Shown one piece after another: positions 8,026 through 14,124 of a stretch of 14,124 nt of DNA. Made by a program: the position numbers and the translations under genes. The stretch spans positions 1-14,124 of the forward strand of contig CAJTQA010000060.1 in NCBI GenBank assembly GCA_910578455.1, read 5' to 3'. The notes under the pieces were generated by a model. The model did no database searches. It was not told where the DNA came from and saw only the letters and a program-made list of their open reading frames with translations. Numbering within the stretch: the first letter of the stretch is position 1; every line of letters begins with the position of its first letter. This DNA comes from an uncultured Dorea sp. Its GTDB lineage: Bacteria; Bacillota; Clostridia; Lachnospirales; Lachnospiraceae.

Positions 8026-10740
8026 ATGTTGAAGAAAGGAGCCGGGTTAAATAAAAAACAGGTATGTGATGTGACCATGGCGGTATTGATGCAGATTTTA
8101 GTCTTTTTTCCGTGGATACAGTCACAGGACGGCAGGATAAATATATGGATATACCTGATCAGGGATTTCAGGGTAAAAAGCCATATGAAGGCATATATAC
8201 ATACATTTTTGGGGAATTCAAAGGAACTGTCCGGAGAGCCATATTTAATACCTGCCATGTTTTGGTTTATAGCGGTTGTGATCGTAATGATGCAGCTTTT
8301 GAGCCTGCTCTATGCGTATGCCTCTGTTAAAGAACATTTTGTAGTCAGAGGCTTTGGATATATGAGGACGGAACTGCTGGTAGTGGTTATTCTGGCAGTT
8401 GGACTTATGACTGATCTGGGCTATGGTGCCTATGCACAGACAGAGCAGGGCGAACTGGTTTCCGTGTTTCCGGGGCAGATCCTTGGCTTTTACAGCCTGT
8501 TCGTTGTGCTTGCCGGGGTTTGGATATTGGCAGGGAAGATGTTTGAAACATGGGATGAGACGGCGCGTATCGTAAAGCAGGAGAGGGAGCAGAAAGAGCT
8601 GTACCGGAAAGAGCGGAAAAAAAGATTATATTTCCCAGGCAGATATTCCAAGCTGTACTATGCTATTTTGTGGAAGGATTTAAAGAGACGTTATAAAGAC
8701 GCTTTCTTTTTATGTTTTTCGGTTTTTCTGTCAACGCTTTTTTTGTATACAGGCATTGGGATCAGAAATATATTCAGTGCAAGCTACAGTGAGTCGGCAT
8801 CTGGCGTGCTGGGTCTTGGACTTCTGGAGATCATGAGTGACTTCCTTCTGGTGTCGGTAGTGGTGTCTGTGTTCCTTGTTACAATCATCCTTTCTGTTTA
8901 TCGGAGAAAAAGGGTGGGTAATACAGGGATTTTCCATATCCTGGGAGTCAGGAGCCATGACTTTTTTGTGGTGTGGATTGCGGAGATGTCTGGTTGCTTT
9001 GCAGTGTCTGTGAGCATCGGGCTGGTGGCGGGAGGCGTGTTCCTCCGGCTGTTATGTATGCTGATAAAGAAGATATATCCGTCTGTCGGGGAGATGGGGG
9101 CTGCCGGGATGAGTGCGTACATGGGAACTGTAGGGGGGATGCTTATCATTTTCCTTTTTGCATTCGGGTTCTCCCATGACATGCAGGCTGCCCAGAGGTC
9201 GATGGATGTCAGGGGAGCAATGGTGCAGGGTGAAGAGCTGCCGGGGAAATTCAAATATTGGTGGCTGGGAATCGGATGCGTGATTGCGGCATGCAGCATA
9301 TTGTGCTATACACAGCGCCGCGCGGCGGAGGGAATCACGTTTTTAAGTATATTTATTCTGGCTTTGCTGATCATCATATACAATTTCTGGGGAGCGCGGC
9401 TGGAGGAAGGCAAGAAAAGATTGGGCGACTATCTCCGCACGCTGCCGCAGATGCATATGCTGCGCCACCGCTTTGGCACTTCGGCGCGTTATGTAGGTAT
9501 CTTGGTGATGATACATATATATTTTCTGTTTTTTTTTGCGATGAAGGTGACTTCCGGCATTATTGCCACAGAGCCGGAAGACTTATATCCGTATGATTAT
9601 GTATTGCTGGCAAACAGCAAGGATGCAGAGCTGGCAGACGAATTCCGCAGCCAGTGCGAGGGCGAGGTGACGGCTTACCCGATGGTGCGGGCAACTACAA
9701 TTGACAATACGGAAAGGCTTGACCCTCCGAGAAAAATCATAGAGCAGCAGGGGCAGAATATCGGTATTTCAGAGACAACATATCGGGAACTGAAAAGGCT
9801 TGCCGGACAGGAGGCCGAAAAGGATCTGGGGCTTGATGCAGAAGGGGAGAACATCCATATCGTGTACCAGCAGGATCAGGCGAGCAGGGCAAAGCCGCTG
9901 GACTGGTATATGCTGACGACGCGCCCGTATCTGCATGTCGGTCAGCCGCTGACTGATTATGATGTGGATAATTATGAGAAATATTACCCGAAGAAAAAAA
10001 TCGCCGGGGAGGAAGTGACAAGCCTTATCGGCTGTTTTAAGCAGGGGAAATATGAAAACCTGGTAGTTTTTTCCGATGCTTATTTTGAAAAGGTCAAAGA
10101 TAACTGGAAGACGACAGACCGTTATACCGGGGAGCCGGCAGAGGAAGGCAATGCGGGCTTAAAGGATAACATCTATGAAGGGCCGACGCAGCTGTTGCTC
10201 ATAAATGTACCGGAGGAATATGCGGGGAAGGCAGATGAGATCGTAAAGCGTTTCCGCGAGGCGCATGCATATGACGAATCGCTGGACCCGCTGGTAGACA
10301 GCGCTTATTCTAGGAGGGAGGCTGTTGGAAAACGGCAGATGGAGCATGCATTTGAGGTAATCGTGAATGGATTTATCTGCATCATGCTTTTGATCGTGAG
10401 CATATTGCTGCTGTACATGAAAGTCGAAATTGAATTCCCGGAAATGAAAGTCAGGTATCAGTTTATGGAGCGCATCGGCATGCGCCAGAAGGAAAGGATC
10501 AGGGCGGAGAAAAAGGAAATAGACAGGTTTGTGAAGATTCCTCTTGGAATCGCGGCCCCGGTCAGCCTGGTATTTACATTGATCGTTTTCCGGCTGAGAT
10601 ATTTTGACAGACAGGATGTGCTTTTGTATGGAATGTACGGAGGGGGCATATGCCTGCTTTATGCGCTTGTACAGATAGCCGTTATGAAATATTTGCAGTT
10701 CAAGACGGTAAGGAAGGTGGAAATGGGATACGGAAAGTAA
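8026..10740 (+). CDS. Second long FtsX/BceB-like ABC permease, without its own ATPase
   Basis: A 904-residue paralogue of the 858-aa permease with the same plan. An N-terminal membrane region has segments near 15-32, 73-99, 114-135 and 148-170; then come FETWDET, a charged linker (181-202) and FPGRYSKLYY (203-212). The FtsX-type core has segments near 226-245, 268-291, 311-348, 368-383, 409-428, 437-454 and 487-513. The extracellular part (about 514-775) holds YPYDYV (521-526), YPMVR (551-555), QNIGISETTY (577-586) and VVFSDAYFE (680-688), and the C-terminal segments lie near 776-798, 837-857 and 864-888. Its outer domain is longer than that of its paralogue, with an insertion after VVFSDAYFE. 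ATG 8026 is chosen, but GTG 8023 and TTG 8029 are also possible because AGAGGTG lies against the start and the G9 tract precedes it. It has its own promoter and no neighbouring ATPase, so it would need the ATPase at 3825-4577 or one encoded elsewhere. Confidence 0.83.
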   Translation: MLKKGAGLNKKQVCDVTMAVLMQILVFFPWIQSQDGRINIWIYLIRDFRVKSHMKAYIHTFLGNSKELSGEPYLIPAMFWFIAVVIVMMQLLSLLYAYASVKEHFVVRGFGYMRTELLVVVILAVGLMTDLGYGAYAQTEQGELVSVFPGQILGFYSLFVVLAGVWILAGKMFETWDETARIVKQEREQKELYRKERKKRLYFPGRYSKLYYAILWKDLKRRYKDAFFLCFSVFLSTLFLYTGIGIRNIFSASYSESASGVLGLGLLEIMSDFLLVSVVVSVFLVTIILSVYRRKRVGNTGIFHILGVRSHDFFVVWIAEMSGCFAVSVSIGLVAGGVFLRLLCMLIKKIYPSVGEMGAAGMSAYMGTVGGMLIIFLFAFGFSHDMQAAQRSMDVRGAMVQGEELPGKFKYWWLGIGCVIAACSILCYTQRRAAEGITFLSIFILALLIIIYNFWGARLEEGKKRLGDYLRTLPQMHMLRHRFGTSARYVGILVMIHIYFLFFFAMKVTSGIIATEPEDLYPYDYVLLANSKDAELADEFRSQCEGEVTAYPMVRATTIDNTERLDPPRKIIEQQGQNIGISETTYRELKRLAGQEAEKDLGLDAEGENIHIVYQQDQASRAKPLDWYMLTTRPYLHVGQPLTDYDVDNYEKYYPKKKIAGEEVTSLIGCFKQGKYENLVVFSDAYFEKVKDNWKTTDRYTGEPAEEGNAGLKDNIYEGPTQLLLINVPEEYAGKADEIVKRFREAHAYDESLDPLVDSAYSRREAVGKRQMEHAFEVIVNGFICIMLLIVSILLLYMKVEIEFPEMKVRYQFMERIGMRQKERIRAEKKEIDRFVKIPLGIAAPVSLVFTLIVFRLRYFDRQDVLLYGMYGGGICLLYALVQIAVMKYLQFKTVRKVEMGYGK

Positions 10741-10766
10741 AGGGAGGATTTTGCAATAAAATGTAG

Positions 10767-10832
10767 GATTGAAAGCGGAAAACCATTGTGATATACTTTT
10801 TCCAAGGATTCCTCTGCAATAAACGGAGGAAA
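10767..10832 (+). repeat. Promoter-leader repeat, second copy (first copy 7916-7979)
   Basis: Aligned without gaps over 55 bp from the GATTGAA at 7916 and 10767, the two segments agree at 43 positions by manual count. They share CATTGTG, TATACTTTTT and TGCAATA, and a GGA-rich ribosome-site-like stretch comes after the aligned part. The match covers the spacer and the leader as well as the promoter boxes, so common descent is more likely than chance likeness of two promoters. Confidence 0.7.
10769..10797 (+). promoter_or_regulatory. Sigma-A promoter before the Rpn-like remnant (copy B)
   Basis: TTGAAA (10769-10774), a 17-bp spacer, then TATACT (10792-10797) with TGA just upstream as an extended -10. 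It should start transcription near 10804, about 33 nt before ATG 10837, which has a strong GGAGG at 10825-10829. The promoter appears intact although the gene it serves is broken. Confidence 0.72.
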
Positions 10833-10836
10833 GCAT

Positions 10837-11057
10837 ATGAGAAAAAAGAAACGGTTACCCTCAGTGAACAAAGGAACACACGCCCTTTGTTCACTGAGGG
10901 TACAGGAACTTACAATCAAAGATAACTTTATGTTCGGCGCGGTGATGGTATACGAAGGATTGAGGATGAGACAGATATGGGGATTCTTAAGGCATGGCTT
11001 GAGGCGGCAAGAGAGGCGGAATCTATGGATGATTTTATTGGGAAGATGCGGCAGTAA
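10837..11057 (+). pseudogene. Remnant of an Rpn-family (PD-(D/E)XK) nuclease/transposase-like gene
   Basis: From ATG 10837, with a strong ribosome site, the frame reads MRKKKRLPSV..., then VQELTIKDNFMFGAVM at about residues 22-37. ELTIKDNFMFGAVM resembles the conserved start of Rpn-family recombination-promoting nucleases (PD-(D/E)XK transposase-like proteins) of Lachnospiraceae, known from memory and not searched here. After that the frame has no likeness to a nuclease and runs on to 11130. In another frame, from about 10947 to a TAA at 11055-11057, the sequence reads IEDETDMGILKAWLEAAREAESMDDFIGKM, an ordinary-looking C-terminal helix. The simplest reading is a large internal deletion that joined the two ends out of frame and removed the catalytic core. 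A 47-nt inverted repeat also lies within the first 22 codons. The Rpn assignment of the 3' part is the weaker half of this call. Confidence 0.6.
10856..10902. repeat. Perfect 19-bp inverted repeat with 9-nt loop
   Basis: The left arm (10856-10874, TACCCTCAGTGAACAAAGG) is the exact reverse complement of the right arm (10884-10902), with a 9-nt loop AACACACGC between them. No T-run follows and it lies inside a reading frame, so it is not a standard terminator. The size and perfect match resemble a REP-type or miniature mobile hairpin, or a remnant of one. It adds no stop codon to the frame it occupies. Confidence 0.9.
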
Positions 11058-11225
11058 TGGCGCATGTTTCATCTGCCGTGTATTTTGTCGGCGCAAATCT
11101 ATATTTTCAATGGCGGACATTGGAATTTAGGTGCAGTTTTTTGGTTGGTTTTGCAGATTAGTTTCTCTGGTGTACACTGAGGAAAAAAGAAAATGTAATA
11201 CATGCCGTAAATTGGCAAAAAAATA

Positions 11226-11253
11226 TTGACGTGAGCTGAAAATGTGATATAAT
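11226..11253 (+). promoter_or_regulatory. Sigma-A promoter of rpsU
   Basis: TTGACG (11226-11231), a 16-bp spacer and TATAAT (11248-11253) with TGA just before it as an extended -10. The leader would be about 70-75 nt. A second TATAAT at 11287-11292 lacks a good -35 box and is less convincing. The stretch from 11058 to 11225 shows no gene and no terminator that I can support. Confidence 0.75.
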
Positions 11254-11331
11254 CTTATGTAGTGCAAAAATATACCCGAACAGTCGTATAATGCACAATA
11301 TAGGACTGGAGGGGAGGTTAGGTGTGAGACT

Positions 11332-11508
11332 ATGTCAAATGTAATCGTTAAAGAAAACGAGACGTTAGACAGCGCTTTACGCAGATTCAAAAGAAACTGT
11401 GCGAAGGCTGGCATTCAGCAGGAGATTCGTAAAAGAGAACATTACGAGAAACCAAGTGTGAGACGTAAAAAGAAATCTGAGGCTGCTAGAAAACGTAAGT
11501 ATAACTAA
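11332..11508 (+). CDS. rpsU: 30S ribosomal protein S21
   Basis: A 58-residue, strongly basic protein, MSNVIVKENETLDSALRRFKRNCAKAG..., ending in RRKKKSEAARKRKYN. The opening VIVKENETLDSALRRFKR, the following IQQEIRKREHYEKPSVRRKKK and the exact length are those of bacterial S21, a small-subunit protein near the anti-Shine-Dalgarno region of 16S rRNA involved in initiation. The start is ATG 11332, with AGGTG 7 nt upstream (11320-11324); a stronger GGAGG at 11313-11317 is rather far. It stands alone between its own promoter and a terminator, so it is a single-gene unit. The call rests on near full-length likeness and is secure. Confidence 0.97.
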   Translation: MSNVIVKENETLDSALRRFKRNCAKAGIQQEIRKREHYEKPSVRRKKKSEAARKRKYN

Positions 11509-11522
11509 TATGTGCAATGAAT

Positions 11523-11550
11523 GGGGTGTCTTGTGAGGACACCCTGTTTT
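11523..11550 (+). terminator. Rho-independent terminator after rpsU
   Basis: GGGTGTC (11524-11530) pairs exactly with GACACCC (11538-11544) around a 7-nt loop, followed by TGTTTT. It begins 15 nt after the rpsU stop. The T-tract is short, but the stem is GC-rich and the place is right. Confidence 0.8.
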
Positions 11551-11572
11551 GGCTTATATTGTAAAAAGGGTA

Positions 11573-11601
11573 TTGACAGATGTGAAAAAGGAGGTTATAG
11601 T
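11573..11601 (+). promoter_or_regulatory. Sigma-A promoter of the aminotransferase gene
   Basis: A consensus TTGACA (11573-11578), a 17-bp spacer and TATAGT (11596-11601). The transcript would carry a leader of about 95 nt before ATG 11704. The leader holds a small GGCA/TGCC hairpin near 11614-11625 and a T7 run at 11648-11654, but I cannot build a convincing attenuator or riboswitch from them. Confidence 0.75.
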
Positions 11602-11703
11602 TAGAATCGTTGAGGGCAAGGGTGCCGTACTTTATGAGTGCGACATCTTTTTTTGTTCCTTAAATGCTATACAAAAACAAATCAGGAAAGAGAGGGATTT
11701 GCA

Positions 11704-12945
11704 ATGAGATTAAAAGATACGGGGCTTACTGCACAGGAATTGAAAGACATGGCAGACAGGTACATGGTAGAGACTTATGAGCGGTACGATTTCATCGCGG
11801 AGAGGGCGGAAGGGATGTACATATACGATGAGGAAGGCAACGCGTATCTTGACTTTTACGGCGGCGTTGCGGTGAACAGCCCGGGCAACCGGAATGAACG
11901 GGTGGTGGCAGCGATTAAAGATCAGCTTGAGGATATCGTGCATACGTTTAATTATCCGTATACGGTTCCGCAGGCGCTGCTTGCGAAGAAAATCTGCGAT
12001 ACTATCGGAATGGATAAGATCTTCTACCAGAATTCCGGAACGGAGGCCAATGAGTGCATGATTAAGATGGCGAGGAAATACGGCACAGATAACTTCGGGC
12101 CGGAGCGTTATCACATCATTACCGCTAAAAATGGCTTTCACGGAAGGACTTACGGCGCAATGGCGGCGACTGGACAGCCGGATACAGCGATTCAGAAAGG
12201 TTTCGGCTCCATGCTCCCCGGATTTTCCTATGCAGAATATAACAATCTTGCGGACTTTGCCGCAAAGGTGACGGAAAATACTGTCGCCATTATGATAGAA
12301 CCGGTGCAGGGAGAGGGAGGCGTGCACCCTGCGGATCAGGAATTTGTGGAGGGCTTAAGAAAGCTTTGTGACGAATATGGGATGCTCCTGCTCTTTGATG
12401 AAGTACAGACAGGGTGGGGGCGCACGGGTGCGCCGATGGCGTATATGGGCTACGGGGTAAAGCCGGACGCGGTGTCCATGGCGAAGGCGATGGGCGGCGG
12501 CATGCCAATAGGCGCCTGCTGCGCGGTGGAGAAAGTGGCGAAAGCGTTTACCGCCGGAACCCACGGTTCGACTTACGGCGGCCATGCTCTTGCCTGTGCG
12601 GCGGCTTATGCGTCGGTATCGGAGATTCTCGACAGGAACTTAAGTGAAAATGCATATGTAATGGGCGAGTACATGAAAAAGCAGCTTGCAAGGCTCCCCC
12701 ACGTGACAGAGACGAGAGGGCGCGGGCTTTTGGTCGGATGCGAGTACGATATCCCCATCGCCGAAGAGGTAAAGCACGGCTGTCTTGACCGGCTGGTGCT
12801 GATCACTGCCATCGGAGACAGGGTAAACCGCATGATACCGCCGCTTATTGTAACGAAAAAGCAGATTGACAAGCTGGTCCGCATTATGAGGGCGGCCATC
12901 GCGGACGCGGCGGAGAAGTATTATGCTATGGATCTGGCGGGTTAG
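11704..12945 (+). CDS. argD: Class III aminotransferase, acetylornithine aminotransferase-like
   Basis: A 413-residue PLP-dependent aminotransferase. Seen in order: YLDFYGGVAVNSPGN (48-62), the phosphate-binding SGTEANE (111-117), FHGRTYG (145-151), the PLP-ring aspartate 232 in FDEVQTGWGRTG (231-242), the Schiff-base lysine 261 in SMAKAMGGGMPIGA, and THGSTYGGHALACAA (286-300) from the partner subunit. This motif set and length match ArgD, which moves an amino group between glutamate and N-acetylglutamate semialdehyde in arginine synthesis. Related class III enzymes (succinylornithine, 4-aminobutyrate or lysine aminotransferases) share most of these motifs, and no other arg gene lies nearby, so the exact substrate is less certain than the family. 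Start ATG 11704 follows AGAGAGG; the frame opens earlier at GTG 11638 but without a ribosome site. Its stop overlaps that of maf on the other strand. Confidence 0.85.
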   Translation: MRLKDTGLTAQELKDMADRYMVETYERYDFIAERAEGMYIYDEEGNAYLDFYGGVAVNSPGNRNERVVAAIKDQLEDIVHTFNYPYTVPQALLAKKICDTIGMDKIFYQNSGTEANECMIKMARKYGTDNFGPERYHIITAKNGFHGRTYGAMAATGQPDTAIQKGFGSMLPGFSYAEYNNLADFAAKVTENTVAIMIEPVQGEGGVHPADQEFVEGLRKLCDEYGMLLLFDEVQTGWGRTGAPMAYMGYGVKPDAVSMAKAMGGGMPIGACCAVEKVAKAFTAGTHGSTYGGHALACAAAYASVSEILDRNLSENAYVMGEYMKKQLARLPHVTETRGRGLLVGCEYDIPIAEEVKHGCLDRLVLITAIGDRVNRMIPPLIVTKKQIDKLVRIMRAAIADAAEKYYAMDLAG

Positions 12946-13553
12946 TTGTGCATTATCTGCTGCAGCTCTTGATAGAGCCGCCCCAGGGGAAGCCCTACTA
13001 CGTTGTTGTAATCTCCCTTGATCTCTTTTACATGGATGGCGAAATCTCCCTGTATTCCGTATGCGCCGGCTTTGTCCAGAGGGTCGCCGGATTCCACGTA
13101 GACGCGCAGATCGTCCTTGTGGACAGGGTAGAAGGTCACGTCTGTCTTTTCGTAAAATGTATTTACGGTAGTTTCCCCGTGATATTCTGTAATGAGGGAA
13201 ACGCCGGTGTAGACTTGGTGGGTGCGGTCGGAGAGCATGGAGAGCATGTCGTAGGCCTCGGATCTATCGGCAGGTTTCCCCAGAATCTCGCCCCGGTAGA
13301 CGACGATGGTGTCCGCGCCGATGACAGTAAGGCCCTCAGAGCTTTTTCCGGATGTGCGGGAATCAGTCCTGGAAGGCCTAAATGCCCGGAATACCGCATG
13401 GGCTTTCTGGGCGGCCAGCTCCATAACGATATCGGAAGGTACGGTTTTTGTGATTTTTTCTTCTATAGAAGATGGGATGATTTCGAAAGAGATGCCTGTC
13501 TTTTTAAGGAGTTCCTCTCTGCGGGGGGAGGCAGAGGCTAAGATATATCTCAT
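12942..13553 (-). CDS. maf: Maf-like nucleoside triphosphate pyrophosphatase
   Basis: A 203-residue protein starting MRYILASASPRREELLKKTGI, the Maf signature (SASPRR), with GADTIVVYRGEILGKP in the middle and DKAGAYGIQGDFAIHVKEIKGDYNNVVGLPLGRL near the end. Maf proteins hydrolyse non-canonical or modified nucleoside triphosphates (often dTTP/UTP or m7GTP) to the monophosphate and pyrophosphate, and overproduction blocks septum formation in Bacillus subtilis. The motifs and length match the family. An insertion-like stretch (about residues 60-72, PSRTDSRTSGKSS) precedes GADTIV and looks like a flexible loop. The start is at 13551-13553, with AAAGGA 11 nt upstream. It has its own promoter and runs tail to tail into the aminotransferase gene with a 4-nt overlap. 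The exact nucleotide preference cannot be read from sequence. Confidence 0.92.
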   Translation of the reverse strand: MRYILASASPRREELLKKTGISFEIIPSSIEEKITKTVPSDIVMELAAQKAHAVFRAFRPSRTDSRTSGKSSEGLTVIGADTIVVYRGEILGKPADRSEAYDMLSMLSDRTHQVYTGVSLITEYHGETTVNTFYEKTDVTFYPVHKDDLRVYVESGDPLDKAGAYGIQGDFAIHVKEIKGDYNNVVGLPLGRLYQELQQIMHN

Positions 13554-13586
13554 AGTGAATATAGTCCTTTCGTGTATTTGGAGATT

Positions 13587-13615
13587 AGTATATTGAAAAA
13601 GAGCGGGCCTGTCAA
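13587..13615 (-). promoter_or_regulatory. Sigma-A promoter of maf
   Basis: On the minus strand, TTGACA (13615-13610), a 17-bp spacer and TATACT (13592-13587). Transcription would start near 13580, giving a leader of about 27 nt before the maf start. Confidence 0.78.
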
Positions 13616-13650
13616 TTGCGGGATGGCAGTTTTTCTGTTAAAATTTTTTC

Positions 13651-13679
13651 TTGCCTTGCGGTCCGCGCCGTGTTATAAT
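13651..13679 (+). promoter_or_regulatory. Sigma-A promoter divergent from maf
   Basis: TTGCCT (13651-13656), a 17-bp spacer and a perfect TATAAT (13674-13679) preceded by TGT, an extended -10. It reads away from maf. The -35 boxes of the two divergent promoters are about 35 bp apart. Confidence 0.72.
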
Positions 13680-13685
13680 GCAGAG

Positions 13686-13837
13686 ACATCAGAGGGAGGC
13701 GAATCTGCCGAACTTCTTATCCGTTCAGGATATAAAGACACTTTATCGCATCGCCCTTTTCCGGGCAGTTTATCCGGGAGTTTGACAGTTGAATAATCCA
13801 AAAAGTACTCGCAGGTCGCATAAAATCTGCTTTTTTT
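13686..13837 (+). other. Short transcription unit of unknown nature (candidate small RNA or interrupted gene)
   Basis: Between the promoter at 13651-13679 and the hairpin at 13811-13837 lies about 150 nt without a convincing protein. GAGGGAGG at 13692-13699 looks like a ribosome site, but the codon at the right distance is CTG, which would give a 26-residue peptide. Another frame stays open to 13796 but has no start after the promoter apart from one far upstream. Possible readings are a small RNA, a small peptide with a CTG start, or the 5' end of a gene cut by the insertion sequence that follows. I do not recognise an RNA family. Confidence 0.3.
13811..13837 (+). terminator. Probable intrinsic terminator
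   Basis: GCAGGT (13811-13816) pairs with ATCTGC (13825-13830, one G-U pair) around an 8-nt loop, followed directly by seven T residues (13831-13837). The stem is short, but the T-run is good. It could also lie within the end of the insertion sequence and shield its transposase from outside transcription. Confidence 0.5.
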
Positions 13838-13885
13838 GTGTCAAATATTTTGTTTTTATGTATGTTATTTTATGGTATTTTGTGG

Positions 13886-13891
13886 TATAAT
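13886..13891 (+). promoter_or_regulatory. Possible -10 box of the transposase gene
   Basis: TATAAT with TGG just before it (extended -10), in very AT-rich DNA. No clear -35 is visible, and the start would lie only about 15 nt before the coding region, so the leader would be very short. Confidence 0.4.
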
Positions 13892-13912
13892 AAGGGATAG
13901 GAGGGATGATAT

Positions 13913-14124
13913 ATGAATCTTCACATAACAAAATCTAAAAATGCGGAGTCTTTTTATATCTGCAAATCTTATGTAAAAGCAACGGGAGGCACTACTTCTA
14001 CAATTGTACGCAAGCTGGGTACTTTAGAACAGCTTCTTCCAGAACATGGTCCTACAAGAGATGATGTTGTTGCATGGGCAAAAAATGAGGCGAAAATAGA
14101 AACTGAAAAGTATAAAAAGGAAAA
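13913..14124 (+). CDS. IS4/IS1634-like transposase, N-terminal part, cut by the window end
   Basis: The frame opens at ATG 13913, with AGGAGGG at 13899-13905 (7-nt gap), and remains open to the window edge, giving 70 complete codons. It reads MNLHITKSKNAESFYICKSY, then STIVRKLGTLEQLLPEHGPTRDDVVAWAKNEAKIETEKYKK. This matches my memory of the start of IS1634/IS4-group DDE transposases common in Lachnospiraceae, where the catalytic residues lie farther on; none can be seen here. The AT-rich stretch before it is unlike the GC-richer genes to the left, in keeping with an insertion. The left end of the element should lie between about 13780 and 13890, but I cannot fix its terminal repeat without the right end. 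Confidence 0.75.
   Translation, partial: MNLHITKSKNAESFYICKSYVKATGGTTSTIVRKLGTLEQLLPEHGPTRDDVVAWAKNEAKIETEKYKKE

Noticed and set aside
10856..10902. Reading the 19-bp inverted repeat as a transcription terminator.
   Set aside because: No T-run follows either arm and it lies 19 nt inside a frame with a strong ribosome site.
11131..11225. GTGTACAC palindrome near 11170 as an operator.
   Set aside because: Only 8 bp with mismatched flanks, and it lies too far from the rpsU promoter to be supported.
11600..11703. A riboswitch or attenuator in the leader of the aminotransferase gene.
   Set aside because: Only a 4-bp hairpin and a T7 run are visible; no stable stem precedes the T-run and no known riboswitch core is recognisable.
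12948..13541. A long open frame on the plus strand opposite maf.
   Set aside because: It is the mirror of the well-supported maf gene, has no ribosome site and no recognisable motifs.
13572..13796. A 74-codon frame on the plus strand between maf and the insertion sequence.
   Set aside because: Its start lies upstream of the visible promoter, it lacks a ribosome site and its composition is not protein-like. The region is reported as a unit of unknown nature instead.

Overview
The window looks like a chromosomal segment of a Gram-positive anaerobe of the class Clostridia, most probably a Lachnospiraceae member. This is inferred from strong GGAGG-type ribosome binding sites, sigma-A promoters with extended -10 boxes, a 58-residue S21 protein, an Rpn-like remnant and an IS4/IS1634-like transposase start of the kind common in gut Lachnospiraceae. 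No 16S gene or other taxonomic marker is present, so the family assignment is an inference.

Region 1 (about 83-10740) is one accessory block read left to right. It holds an ECF-type sigma factor, a membrane-bound zinc-finger anti-sigma factor, a long FtsX/BceB-like ABC permease (858 aa), its ATPase (250 aa), a short FtsX-like permease (666 aa), a broken second copy of the short permease, and a second long permease (904 aa) with its own promoter. The first five genes overlap or are closely spaced and look like one operon. The layout suggests a BceAB-like exporter or sensor with two unequal permeases, controlled by a sigma/anti-sigma pair rather than by the two-component system usual beside Bce transporters. 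The block then seems to have been partly duplicated, and the second copy has decayed: it has no ATPase, its short permease is dead, and its long permease stands alone behind a sigma-A promoter and a nine-G tract. All the permeases share extracellular signatures (YPYD, YP-M/I-V/I-R, N/H-I/V-GIS, VVFSDAYFE) that could define a common ligand- or partner-binding domain.

Region 2 (10741-11057) is a decayed Rpn-like gene. Its promoter and leader closely match those of the second long permease, and a perfect 19-bp inverted repeat sits inside its first codons. Region 3 (11226-13615) is ordinary housekeeping: rpsU with promoter and terminator, an argD-like class III aminotransferase with a consensus promoter, and a convergent maf gene whose stop codon overlaps that of the aminotransferase. 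Region 4 (13616-14124) has a strong promoter reading away from maf into a short unit of about 150 nt that ends at a hairpin plus T-run, followed by the start of a transposase gene cut by the window edge.
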